From contig CANTUQ010000101.1 in assembly GCA_947683425.1 (NCBI GenBank), positions 27,241,001 through 27,305,000 of the forward strand: 64,000 nt of DNA. The letters are read 5' to 3'. Below, in pieces: positions 1 through 11,064 of the stretch. The notes below the pieces were generated by a model. The model was not told the DNA's origin. It saw only the letters and a list, made by a program, of their open reading frames with translations, and did no database searches. Within the stretch, counting starts at the first letter, position 1; each line of letters opens with the position of its first letter. This stretch comes from Excoecaria cochinchinensis. Lineage: Eukaryota; Streptophyta; Magnoliopsida; Malpighiales; Euphorbiaceae. Both the position numbers and the translations under genes were made by a program.

Positions 1-918
1 AAACAGTTGTCAACTGTTTGGTAAATAATATGATTAAAAATAACTTTTTAGAATAAAAAATAAAAAATGATATATAAATTTTAATATATTATATTCAAAA
101 TCCCACTAAAAAATAATAATAATAATTCCCACTTATTTGAATTTTTTTATTTTACTAAACTATTAAGATCATATATTTTTATATATAATTAAATAAAATA
201 TATATATAATATAAAAAAATAAAATATATATATATATTATTTTCTTAATTAATTATATATATTATTTTGGATGATAAAAAAAGTTAATAGAAAAAAATAA
301 CATAATTATTTTTAACGTCAGATGATTTTAGATGGTAGGATAAGAAAAAAAAAATTATATTAGATATAATTGTAATTATAAAATAAAATAAAATATATTT
401 TTATCTTAAAAATATTAAATTTACTGTTTTTAAAATCTGAAAATCAATTTTTTTGAAATGTTTCAATTTTTAATTTTTTCTAAAAGAAAGTTTTTCACTT
501 TTCACAAATTAATTTTTTTTTAAAATCAATATTAACCAAACACTTATTTTTTTCACTTAACCAATTTTTTATTTCATAATCAACTTTTTTTTTTTCCTTT
601 AAAAAACTATGCCAAATGAAGTCTATATCCCATTATTTCCCGAGATTCCATTAGTTCTCTTCAGCATCTTTGATGGACAACGAAGCAATATGCAATTCTA
701 GATCCATTGCATACTTTAAGTATAATAAACAATAAGGAAAAACAGAAAACACTCTACTGCCACATTTTTTTTATAGAAAAAAAAAAGGCACCTGCATGAC
801 AAGTGCCCCAATCCTTTTATCCACCACCCACTTCCTATGACGTCCTAAAACCCATGATCCACACCTCACCTTAACTACCTTATCTTGAATTCACAAATCT
901 ACCCTCTGCAACCACATC
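1..918. other. AT-rich upstream region of TPI
   Basis: No gene is visible. Roughly the first 600 bases are very AT-rich with runs of A, T and TA. From about 640 the composition becomes more balanced, as expected for the promoter and 5' region of the TPI gene that follows. Confidence 0.6.
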
Positions 919-925
919 TATATAA
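919..925 (+). promoter_or_regulatory. Candidate TATA box of TPI
   Basis: The motif TATATAA lies 202 bases before the TPI start codon, in a less AT-rich stretch. Position and sequence fit a plant core promoter with a 5' leader of about 170 bases. This is inferred from the motif only. Confidence 0.45.
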
Positions 926-1126
926 TCACTAGATGCCCAAATAATATTCGGTATTAGGAGGACATCCTTGTAATTTCGAAAATTTTATTTCTCTTTTTGC
1001 CCTCCTGCTAAATAATAGTCTGAAAAATCCATAACCATGAAAACTCCATAGACATAAACAGGCGACTCTAGTCAAGGGACTACCATCTGCAGACAGCAAA
1101 ATCGGAGTACTTTATCGTGAAGATCA

Positions 1127-4100
1127 ATGGCCAGGAAGTTTTTCGTCGGCGGAAACTGGAAATGCGTGAGTATTTGTTTATTTATGCGAGGAAACTGTAA
1201 ATTATAAAATGTGACTGGAGGTTTGTTTATTTGTTTCCTTTGAAATGAATTCGGATGCAGAATGGAACCACTGAAGAAGTGAAGAAGATAGTCTCCACAC
1301 TCAATGAAGGTCAGGTGCCGTCTGCAGATGTTGTCGGTAAGTGGATACTCTGTTAACTGTTTTCCCCTTCCATTATTACGTACCACTTTCTGATGGGAGG
1401 AGCTTCTTGTTTCAACACAGTATTGTTTTTGAATTCTCTGTAATCAGAATCGGTGTTAGTTGTTATAGCTGTTTGACCTAAGAAGAAATCTCTGCTGTTG
1501 ATTGATGTGAAATTCAGAAAATTAAATATGACCAAAACGCTATTAGCTAATTGGATTGTTTTCCTTTCTCAGAGGTTGTGATAAGCCCTCCATTTGTATT
1601 TCTTCCATTGGTGAAAAGTTTGACTAGGCCTGATTTTCATGTTGCGGCACAAAATTGTTGGGTCAAGAAAGGAGGGGCTTTTACTGGCGAAGTTAGGTAT
1701 GTTGAGTTTTATATTTAATTTCCACAATTTGTAATCAGAGTGGCTTAGTCAGCTTGACTTGATTATTGTTAAAAATTCGGAAAAAGGTAATATTTTGCCC
1801 CTCAACTTATTTGAAATGAGTTTATATGCCAATGTCATTTATTTTGAGCAAAAATGCTTTTTAACTTATAAAATTTGGACAAATTTATCAATTCGTTTAG
1901 GTCCAGTTAGCTCGGGTATCAACGGCTCTGATGTGGCATTGATATGTGACAAAATATGCAACGTCAGTATCACGTATAGTTTAATTCAAAATAGATAATG
2001 GTATACCTCTAAATTTGTCTTCTGAATACTAAAATACTTTTTAAGTTGTCTGCTGAGTATTAAAATATCTCTATAATTAATTTTGGAACTAAAATGTCCC
2101 TAAAGCTAATAAAAAAAATATTAAAATACCTCTAATGTTGTAATGTTAGATAATATGTTAAATTTATATTTATTAGATATTTAAACTAAATTAAGTACTA
2201 TTATTTAGTTAAAATATTCTAATTGATAAATTTTGAGATTTAGTAAGAGATGAAACTGTTTATGACAGTTGAGTTTTGAACAATTGGATGGACTTGTGCT
2301 ATGTACCTGCAAAAGAGTGTGCTCAGTCGGACCGAGTCTAAATATTCCGAATTTTAAGTTAGAACCTTTCTAAAAAGAGAGTAGTGTGAGAAGGTTTCAT
2401 ATTGTGTTATTTGGGTGTAAAACGACCTGATATTTATATGGACGATAAGTTCATTTGAGTGTTCTACTCTGATATCAGAGTAGGTATGCCGGTAGTGTGT
2501 ATCAGTGAACTGTTGGGAAAAGTGTCCTGTCAATCCGATCGGACAACCTGTTGGCTTCATCTCCTTGGTTCTTGTTTGCGTCCGTGCGTTTACGCTCCAA
2601 GCCATAGAGGCATTGGGTTTTTAAAACTTTCAGCCAATGTTCCTTGTTGGGTCTTAGGCCGAGCTTGACTTCGGTCCAAAAAATAAATAATAATTTAGTT
2701 ATTATTACTAATTAATAAATATTTATGTTTGCAAAAAAATATAAATAAAATTAAATATAAAAAATATAAATATTTAGGGGTATTTTAGTATTTTTTTTAT
2801 CAACATTAGGCGTATTTTTGTTCCAAAATTAAATATAGGGGCATTTGAGTACTCTGGAGACAATTTAAGAGGCATTTTAGTATACTGAAAACAACTTTAG
2901 CGGCATTTTAGTATTTTTGTCTATTTTGAATTAAAATACACGTAGCGCTGACATGACATATTTTGTTACGTCAGCGCCGATAACACCCGAGTTAACTGAA
3001 ATTAAATTGAGAGGCAAATTTATTCGGATTTTATAAATTGAAAGACATTTTTGCTTTAAAAAAAAATAATCGGGACATATAAGCTCCTTTCAAACAAGTT
3101 GAAGGATAAAATAGTACTTTTTCCCTTAAAAATTATAGTGCTAGAAGTTCTAAAGTTCATGTCTCATTTCTAGTGCGGAAATGCTTGTAAATCTTGGTGT
3201 TCCCTGGGTCATTCTTGGCCACTCTGAAAGAAGACTTATCTTGAATGAATCAAATGAGGTAGGCTTTGTTGCATGAAGCAATGTTATCGGAATTGATATA
3301 AATGCTTATTTTTTTAGGTGTTTATTCATGCTCATTAACTATGATTTCCATTTTCCCACATGTGACAACTCCTGATTCTGAAAGCATTTCCTTTTAGTTT
3401 GTTGGAGATAAAGTTGCATATGCACTTGCCCAAGGTTTGAAAGTTATAGCTTGTGTTGGTGAGACTTTGGAGCAGCGTGAAGCTGGATCAACTATGGATG
3501 TTGTTGCTGCACAAACCAAAGCAATAGCTGGTATGCAATCGAATCATGTTTTTCAAAATGTTGGCAGTTTGTAGATTTTGTGATTGTTCAAGACTGTTGC
3601 TTAAATAAATCTTTTGCAAGATTTATCTGCAGCTAAGTTGATGAATAATCAAGAATGACATTGGATGTTTTTTTATGCGTCAACTGATTTATTGTTATGA
3701 TTCCAAAATTCTCATTTAATTTCAAATTGGCTTTTATGGCAGAAAGGGTAAAGGATTGGACAGATATTGTTTTGGCCTATGAGCCTGTGTGGGCTATTGG
3801 AACAGGGAAGGTTGCAACTCCAGCTCAGGCACAGGAAGTAAGTGTAGCCTGGTCTTTATAGAAGAAATTATGCTCAAACACCTTGATGCTCTGTATTTTT
3901 TGAACATGCCATTTTAGTGTTTTGAGATGGCTGGCTAAAAGAAGTAGGACTTATCTCTGTATTTTCCTCAGAGATTTCTAAGGCGTTGAAGATGATAAAT
4001 TTTCTTATTGGGAATTGAGAATTTTTAATATTTCTAGCAAATTTCATGTTTCGATATTTAGAAAGAATATTGCATTTTATAGTCAATCTATTTATGTGAA

Positions 4101-5472
4101 TTTTATGAAGCTTCTTTATGTATAAAATGACTTGTAGTGCTGTCATGAACAATGAAACAAATAAACTGGCTTTTGAATCATGCAGATGAAATCAAATTCT
4201 GAACTTTGTTCTTAGCTAAAATGACTTTCTTTCCTAAAGGTTAAAATCACTTTTGCCTAGTGGTGCCAATTTTTGTTCGGTTGCTGTTTGATTTCTGCTC
4301 AGCTATTTGTATCCCTAACTGATTGACTTAATTCTTGGTTATCACTTGAGGATGCCATATATATCAAGTTGTGCAATTTTCACTTTATCTGGTTTTTTGT
4401 GCAACCATTTTGTCAATGTAAAAGGTACACTTTGAACTGAGGAAATGGCTTAAAGCCAACACCAGTCCAGAAGTTGCTGCTACGACCAGGATTATTTATG
4501 GAGGTATGTTCATAAATTAGTCTTACATCGGCTTCATGTTTTCTTATTATCCTGTCTGTTGCTGGTAAAATATTAAGAATATAGAATGCTGATCTCAGTT
4601 TTTCTTTCTAATATCAACTAATTTATTGAATTATTCACATAAAGAGAGAATTAAGTTATATGCAGTGAAAAGTGCACTCATGCAACTCGAAGCAGGTTGA
4701 TTGGCTTTGTAAGCTACTTGACCAGATATAGGAAAGGGTGTTCAGTTGAAGAGACTTTGCACATTGTGGGTTCAGAGAAAAGAAAACATGTATGGAAAGT
4801 TCCTTTCATTTGGAAGGATAAAGAATATAAATGTATCTTGGCCCTCCACTGGATTCTTCATTGACTTTCTCATGAACTAACAGTTACAAATAAAGCCACT
4901 GTTTGTTCAATCACCAAAATCAAGCTATAGATGTCTCTAATTTAAATTTTGAATATCAGTTGTAGTCATGGAATCTTTGTGACCTGAAAGCATATTTCAA
5001 GTCATACTTGATATATGGGAAGCAGCTCTTAGTAGTTAGTATTAGATGCCCATTCATGTTCCTGAACTTCCTGCTTTTGGATAGCATTGTTGCTTTAAGA
5101 GACAAAAATAAGCTATATGTGACTGATATTTGCCTTTTCCTTCAATGACTTAAGGATGGTGAGAAAATAAGCAGACTGACATTTAGATATTGAATTATTT
5201 TCCTTTGGTGTTTGATAATTTTAAGTGGGTGCATGTTTCAGGGTCAGTCAATGCTGCAAACTGCAAAGAATTGGCAGCACAGCCTGATGTTGATGGCTTT
5301 TTGGTTGGTGGAGCCTCTCTAAAGGTAACTGGATGATGCTTTATTTTTTCTGCTTTGATTGTGTTCTTTTCCTTACATTTCATTTCCATTTTTTTTCCAT
5401 TTTTTTTTGGGTCAACATCAGCCCGAGTTCATTGAAATTATCAAGTCTGCAGAGGTGAAGAAAAGTGCCTGA
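1127..5472 (+). CDS. TPI: Triosephosphate isomerase, cytosolic
   Basis: Interconverts dihydroxyacetone phosphate and glyceraldehyde 3-phosphate in glycolysis and gluconeogenesis. Nine exons with GT..AG borders join in frame: 1127-1165, 1261-1336, 1573-1696, 3174-3258, 3398-3530, 3743-3837, 4425-4503, 5242-5324, 5422-5472, giving 254 aa, the usual size of plant cytosolic TPI. Active-site residues are present: Asn10 and Lys12 in the N-terminal GGNWK motif, His96 in GHSERR, and catalytic Glu166 in AYEPVWAIGTG, which runs into the flexible loop 6. The phosphate-binding YGGSV and GGASL motifs lie near the C-terminus. There is no plastid transit peptide: the protein starts directly at MARKFFVGGNWK, so this is the cytosolic isoform. 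Intron 3 is enlarged by a Mutator-like element. The coding sequence shows no damage. Confidence 0.97.
1778..3125. mobile_element. Non-autonomous Mutator-like element in TPI intron 3
   Basis: This 1348-bp element is flanked on both sides by the 9-bp direct repeat TTAAAAATT (1769-1777 and 3126-3134), a target duplication of the size made by Mutator-like transposases. The ends are long, imperfect terminal inverted repeats of about 350 bp (about 1778-2145 and 2780-3125); for example, the left end reads GGAAAAAGGTAATATTTTGC and the complement of the right end begins GGGAAAAAGTACTATTTTAT. The unique middle (about 2150-2780) has no convincing ORF and no transposase, so the element must move in trans. 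It sits wholly inside the intron and leaves both splice sites intact. Confidence 0.85.
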
Positions 5473-5596
5473 GCCACCATGCCTTTTCTGCTGAGTTTTT
5501 GGAGCTTATGTATCCATCATGTATAATTTGATATTATTGAGGAAATAAGTTTTGGCTTTTGTAATGATATACTACAGCTCAAACTGTATTGTACTG

Positions 5597-5602
5597 AATA
5601 AA
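5597..5602 (+). terminator. Candidate poly(A) signal of TPI
   Basis: AATAAA lies 125 bases past the TPI stop codon in a T-rich 3' region, as expected for a near-upstream polyadenylation element. Motif-based inference. Confidence 0.45.
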
Positions 5603-5639
5603 TTTCAACTATTTCCTTCATGCCTGAGAAATAGACTAC

Positions 5640-6317
5640 TTGCCTTTTCTTGCTTCCATGCAACTGGCCCTTTTATCTAAATAGCAGCAGCAGCAGTACT
5701 CCTCCCTAGTATTGAGTTGTTCTCCCCACGCTTTACCTAGAACTGGAAATACATGTTACGTTTAATGCTAAGCTATGAGGTCAAAAATTAATACTGAAGG
5801 GCTAAAACAATACTAGAATAAAAAAAAAAATCGTTCTTTTTCTTTATTTATAATTTCTTACCATATAGTGATGAATTTTAACATAACCATCAAGTGGTGA
5901 CAACCATTTAAAAGTTACAACTTCATGTGATGAAATGAAATGGTTCTGGTTTTTCCAAAATATCCAATTTAAGTCGCACCCTTATTATTAATTAATTAAT
6001 TATTTTAAAGATCAAATCGCAATATAAATCCACGAAAGTAATCTAAAATCCAAGTTACATCAACATTGCATGATGAAGTCTTGTTGATCAATCCTTATCC
6101 CATGATGATAAACTATTGCTAAGCAATTGTATATAAAATGACCAAAGACCAACTCTGTCATTTTATATTATTTTGCACATCCATTCTATAATATTTATAA
6201 ATTTTTATATTTATATATAAAAGAAATTAAACAGTGTTTGCTTGCCTTTATCAGTGACAATAAAGTAGTACGTAGTCCAGAAATGAACAACAACGACAAC
6301 AATGATAATAAGTATTG
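5640..6317. other. Intergenic region between convergent genes
   Basis: AT-rich spacer between the 3' end of TPI (+) and the 3' end of the ankyrin/PGG gene (-). I see no ORF or repeat with clear borders. Confidence 0.5.
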
Positions 6318-8391
6318 CTATTTCTCATGGGTTCCCAGAAAAAGAGATCTCTCATTTGGCCAGGAGAGTTGGACTCCGACGGAAAAGAGGATAGATAAGT
6401 GAACTCGACCATAGACAGGCACGTAAACTAAGAACCAAAACAAAAGAAAAAGGAAAAGCACTGGCACATCAAGCACTAGCCCATCATTCTTATGACCATA
6501 TTCAGTCTTTTGTTGGCCTTCGTAAATAATTTTAAAAGCACCATCATAAAAAGCTGCCATCATCGATACTATTGAGTAGAAGAGTGAAATAAGACCCAAA
6601 ATCAGCCTGATTTGCAATGATATGCGAAAACTACCCATTGAATATCTAGAGGTGAGAATTGATAAGAAGCAAAACATGGAAGAAGCGGCGGCTGTTATTG
6701 ATGCTGCAACTAATTGGGCAAAAATTCTGTACAGTTCACTGTGAAGGAGAATAGGAATCCCATTGTCCTGTCTAAAGCCACCAGGTACTGCAAAAGCTGC
6801 TGCAAAAACTATAGTGGCAACAAGCATTGAAACTAGCATGCACGAATTTGCTATACTTCTCATCGATTCCTCTCCTTTTTTTCTTAGTTTCTCATGCTCC
6901 ACGTGAAATAATTCCATAGGAGTTTTCCCTCTCTCATTTTTTTCTTTCATCTGCTGCGGACCAACAATTTTCTTCACTGCCTGAATACAATTTTTCAGTA
7001 AAATCATATTCATATATACCCATATGGATTAGCGTTCGAAATCTTCTAAAATAACAAGGGGTGAAGGATCTAGTAATTATTACCTCAAACCAAAACAACT
7101 CCTGCTGCAGTTGAAGAGCTGCCTCTGGTGCAAATTGTATTCCATTTGGTGTTAATGGCAACTTTCCAGCCAAATGTAAAATGTTATTCCCTTCGCCATC
7201 AATTTTCATACATATGAAATTCTTAATAGAACCTATCACATGAATTAGCCTGAAGATTTTCACATGGCGATGCAAAACAGCAATATGAAATATAGTGTAA
7301 TTATTCTCATCAACTTTCAATACTAGATCAGGATATGAACGTATGAGTGTTGTTAATAACTCATAGTTCCCTTCTTTTGCTGCTATAAATATCAGTCCCC
7401 CAGATTTTCCGTTCATCAAATTGGAAATTGTTTTATCATCCTCCAATATCACTTCCTCCCACAATAGTTTTTACCACTTCAAGACTTTCTTTTTTTGGCT
7501 GAAGCTTTTTCTTTCTAAGTATGTTCAGAACTGAAATTCACAAATATTAGACATGCATTAATAATCACAATAACAGCCTTGAATTGAATTGTTGTTAAAG
7601 TAAGAGAATACTGACGGCACAATATTGCAGCTTCAGTACTTAGAGTAAAAGGAATGTAAGGCTTTCGAGCAAATGCATGTAAGGCTGTCTCTCCATTGCT
7701 GTCTGTTTTAGTGGCCAGCGACTTCTTTTCTTGTACGATTTGGAGCGCAATGTCTCAAAGCAAAGTTTATACGTAATCAATATATAGTTTGTCCGTTAAC
7801 TGGTAATTTAAAGATAGAATTAAATAAAATGAGAAGTGAACTCACCATAAATACCAGAGTCAATGAGAGCAATAAGTAAATAAAAGTAATCATCATCAGT
7901 GTATCCAGCTCTCTTAGGATCAATATCATAGAGGTATCGCACCATTTGGTAATGTCCCAAGCAAAGCTGCCATATAAATTGGTAAATTACTTCCTCGATC
8001 TCGGATTGTAGCTAATTCACTGTTCTTGTTTAGCATAATTTCTGCAATTTTAACATTTCCAGATGCAGCAGCGTAGAAAAATGCTGTATTCCCATTTTTA
8101 GTACTTTGTGTTCGATTCCCAGATTCATCAGATTCTCTTCTTCCGCCTGAAAACTGCTACTACAGTTGTAACAGCTAAATCATCGTTATCCATCATATCG
8201 ACCAGGTTTTGTACAAAATGAAAATGATCAGCCGCAGTTGCTATGTGGAGAGCGGTTTGCCCTTCTGCATTGATCCGACTGCTTGGCTTGATTTGCTCTC
8301 CATGTTTTTCAAAAATTTCATTAGCTTTGCTCCAGTCACCACCCATTGCGGCTTTATACAATTCCAACTCTCCCTTTCTTTGCTCTAACAA
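6318..8391 (-). pseudogene. Ankyrin-repeat PGG-domain membrane protein, broken
   Basis: Remnant of an ACD6/ITN1-type plant protein with N-terminal ankyrin repeats and a C-terminal PGG domain with membrane helices. Four exons can be placed on the minus strand: 8391-7846, 7753-7616, 7530-7084 and 6980-6318, with good splice borders. Ankyrin signatures include GQTALHIATAADH, NGNTAFFYAAASGN and NGETALHAFARKP. The last exon holds the PGG motif AAAFAVPGGF and about four hydrophobic segments. The gene looks dead. Three single-base frame shifts are visible, near 8145, near 7950 (one extra base in LLGHYQMVRYL) and near 7467 (A-run before LWEEV). No in-frame ATG exists at the 5' end: a TAA lies just upstream of the first readable codons. 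Assembly errors in homopolymers could explain some shifts, but not the missing start. Confidence 0.8.
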
Positions 8392-9064
8392 AGTTTAGTC
8401 ATTCATCACAGTTCACGAACATCGTAATTATTTTCTTTTTCGACTACAACTCTTTTAAATTCTCACAATATTGTCTTTTATTTTGGGTAATTTGGTCAGT
8501 TGTGATTATAAACATGTTAAGCTTTTATGACATTAATTTTTTTAAATAAAATATTTTTTAAGAAAAAAATTGCGTCTATAACCTGTAAAAAGTAAAAATC
8601 ACTGTGTCGCGTTCAAACTATATAAAAAAATTACAAATAAAAATAATATAAATGTCATGAATGGATAAAATTAGGTCACAAAAAATTATCGAATGGGTTC
8701 GAATCGATTTTGAATTACACTTTTATGGAAGGATTAGAATTTCTTGTGTCTCAGTCAACAATATACAGTACTTAGAATCAAGTCCTTTTCATGACAAACA
8801 GGTTATTTACAAATCAAAGGTATTTGTATGAAAGAATAATATGTAAGAGTTTGTCCATGAAAGAAGGTAATTAATTTACACATATAGTCCTTTATTTTTT
8901 ATGTTCATAACTATATATTTCATTCTTTAACTAAATTATTTAGCTGAAAAACTCCTTCAACTTAAAATTATTTGTCTTAATCCCTAGTACCAATTTTTGC
9001 TGGCAAAGTATTGATAATTTGCAAAAATAGTTACTTGTCTTTCACACCTATAACTACTCCAATA
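8392..9064. other. AT-rich intergenic region
   Basis: Separates the broken ankyrin gene from the Tat element. No ORF or repeat with clear borders was seen. Confidence 0.5.
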
Positions 9065-9069
9065 AGTAC

Positions 9070-9539
9070 TGATAACCCAGCAAATATCATTTGCTCTGAG
9101 GCCCATCCTGTCGGCCCACTCAAACTGGCAAGGCCCAAAGCCCATCAGCTAAAGGTATCAGACACGAGCTCCTAGGCAGCGCACATGCCCGATCGGCTGA
9201 TGTGACCGCCAGTCCCATCAGCCGCCTGACACAAGGCAGCGCCCATGTCTACCATCTGCTCCCTGTCATGTCGCCGGATAACCTACTCTGACAGCCAGTA
9301 ATCACTCCCCAGGCACTCAAGTGCCCCTTGACTATCTCATATAAATAGCCCAGCACACGATGGTACCAGGTATTGAATTCACGACATTATCTCTCTAAAG
9401 CACATCTTCTCTCTAAGCTACTAACTTAAGCTTCGGAGTGCTCACGCCTGGTCCGACCGGGGCTCCTCTTATTGCAGGTTTCTCTCATCCGATCGGATCG
9501 TCCTCTCTCCTACAGATAAAGACATTTTTGGATTTATCA
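9070..9539 (+). repeat. 5' LTR of the Tat element
   Basis: 470 bp, TG..CA ends, nearly identical to 31914-32381. It contains a TATA box at 9340-9347 and two copies of the palindrome CCGATCGG (9189-9196, 9489-9496). Immediately downstream, TTGGTGCTTTCGTTGAGAG is in the position of the primer-binding site; I did not assign its tRNA. Confidence 0.95.
9340..9347 (+). promoter_or_regulatory. TATA box in the 5' LTR
   Basis: TATAAATA lies about 190 bp before the LTR end, where the U3/R border of a plant gypsy LTR is expected. The same motif is kept in the 3' LTR at 32183-32190. Confidence 0.65.
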
Positions 9540-9559
9540 TTTGGTGCTTTCGTTGAGAG

Positions 9560-11064
9560 ATGGCGAACTCAAGATCCAATGAGAATACGACCCCCATGGA
9601 CCTCGACCATGACGACAACACCCGTGCCATTTCAGGCACCTCGAGAAGGAGGGAGGCGCCCACTAGGCCCCCCATGAGGACAAACCTCCTTCCCGAATTC
9701 GACAATGCCACTACAAGGCAACCAGAGGACACCCCTATCACAGTGAGGGACATGCGCGCCATCCTCAGTGATTTTACTAAAAGCATCGTCCAGGACTCTG
9801 AAAAAGGGTAAGATGCCCGATGTTTCTGAAAGAGCCCAAGAGGATTTCCTCGCCGGCGAAGACTTCAGAAGAAATAGGAACAAGGGGAGTCATTATCAAT
9901 GAATCCCGAGCTCAGGGAGCCAGGAAAAATGCAACCAGAACTCCAGGCAAGAGCGACAAGGGGAAGCAGATAGTGTCTGCAAGTAGGGCCTCTCCCTACA
10001 GCAATAGGTCTACTACTTTGTCTACGAGGGATGATGTGTCCTACATGTGCACCCCAAGTCGCGGCCAAACAAGAAAGCACAAGGGCGGCGAATCTACCGC
10101 CACGACCCTGAGCAAACAGAATCCGTCGAACAAGCAGGACCAGTGGTTTTATGCAGAAGCTCAAGCAGTTTTGGTGTCCTCGCGCCCAAAAGAGGCACCT
10201 TTGAAGGAAATACTTGCGGGAACACTGCCTCTCCCTTCTGCAGAGAGATCACCGATGCTGAGCTCCCCCCCAGGTGGCGAGATGTGGTCATGGAAAGGTA
10301 CACAGGCAGAACAGATCCTGCCACGCACTTGGCGGAGTACTTGACCAAGGTACAGGTCTATACTTATGACGAAAGAATAGCCTGTAGGGTTTTTCCGACC
10401 ACTTTGGGTGGGGATGCATTGACATGGTTCCATGAGCTGTCCATGGGATCCGTTACGTCGTTCAGACAGTTTAAAGGAGCTGTTCACTATGAGGTTCATT
10501 GTGCAAACACGCGCGCCTAAAACGGTGAACGACCTGTGCAATCTTTACCAAAGAACCGATGAAAGTCTTCGAGACTACATCGACAGGTTTCAGGCTACCA
10601 TGTCTGAAGTAAGAAACGTCAGTGTGGAGATGGCGACTACCGCCTTACAAGGGGGCACCACTGACCGACCGCTTTTCGAATCGCTTACAACAAGACCCCC
10701 ATCCAGCTTCGCTGAGCTAATGGAGAGGGCTAGGCAACACATCCAGTTGGATGATGCTCTCAGGTCCAAAAGCAGAGGGAGGACCAGCGTCCTGGACCGC
10801 CTACAATACCCGGACAATCGCTCTACTCAAAGAGCCCCCGCTTCCGATCGGACAGCCAAAGGCCAAGATGGAGCTCAAAGTTCCAGAAATTCAGGCCAAG
10901 CCAGAGGATCAGGAAGAGACCGGAATCCGCGTCCAGACGACCAGGCAGAGAGGGACATACACTCCTCTCAATGCTACCCCGACTGCGGTGCTAATGTGGA
11001 TCAAAGAGAAGCACCGCAGAGTCAACTGGCCCAGAGACCTCTCCGGAAGAAGTCGGGATGCTAG
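9560..11064 (+). pseudogene. gag of the Tat element, frame-shifted
   Basis: Starts at the ATG 20 bases past the 5' LTR (MANSRSNENTTP). The first frame stops at 9809-9811 and the reading then moves through other frames. The conserved plant Gag core lies between about 10250 and 10760: RYTGRTDPATHLAEYL, then the segment around LGGDALTWFHEL in one frame and the downstream segment (LYQRTDESLRDYIDRFQ) in another, with the shift near 10480. A further shift at about 10870-10990 is needed to enter the frame that continues into pol. Gag would form the particle that packages the RNA. The number of shifts suggests decay. Confidence 0.8.

Noticed and set aside
1759..1998. 79-codon frame at the start of the Mutator-like element
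   Set aside because: Lies in the terminal inverted repeat and intron 3; no similarity to a transposase is visible.
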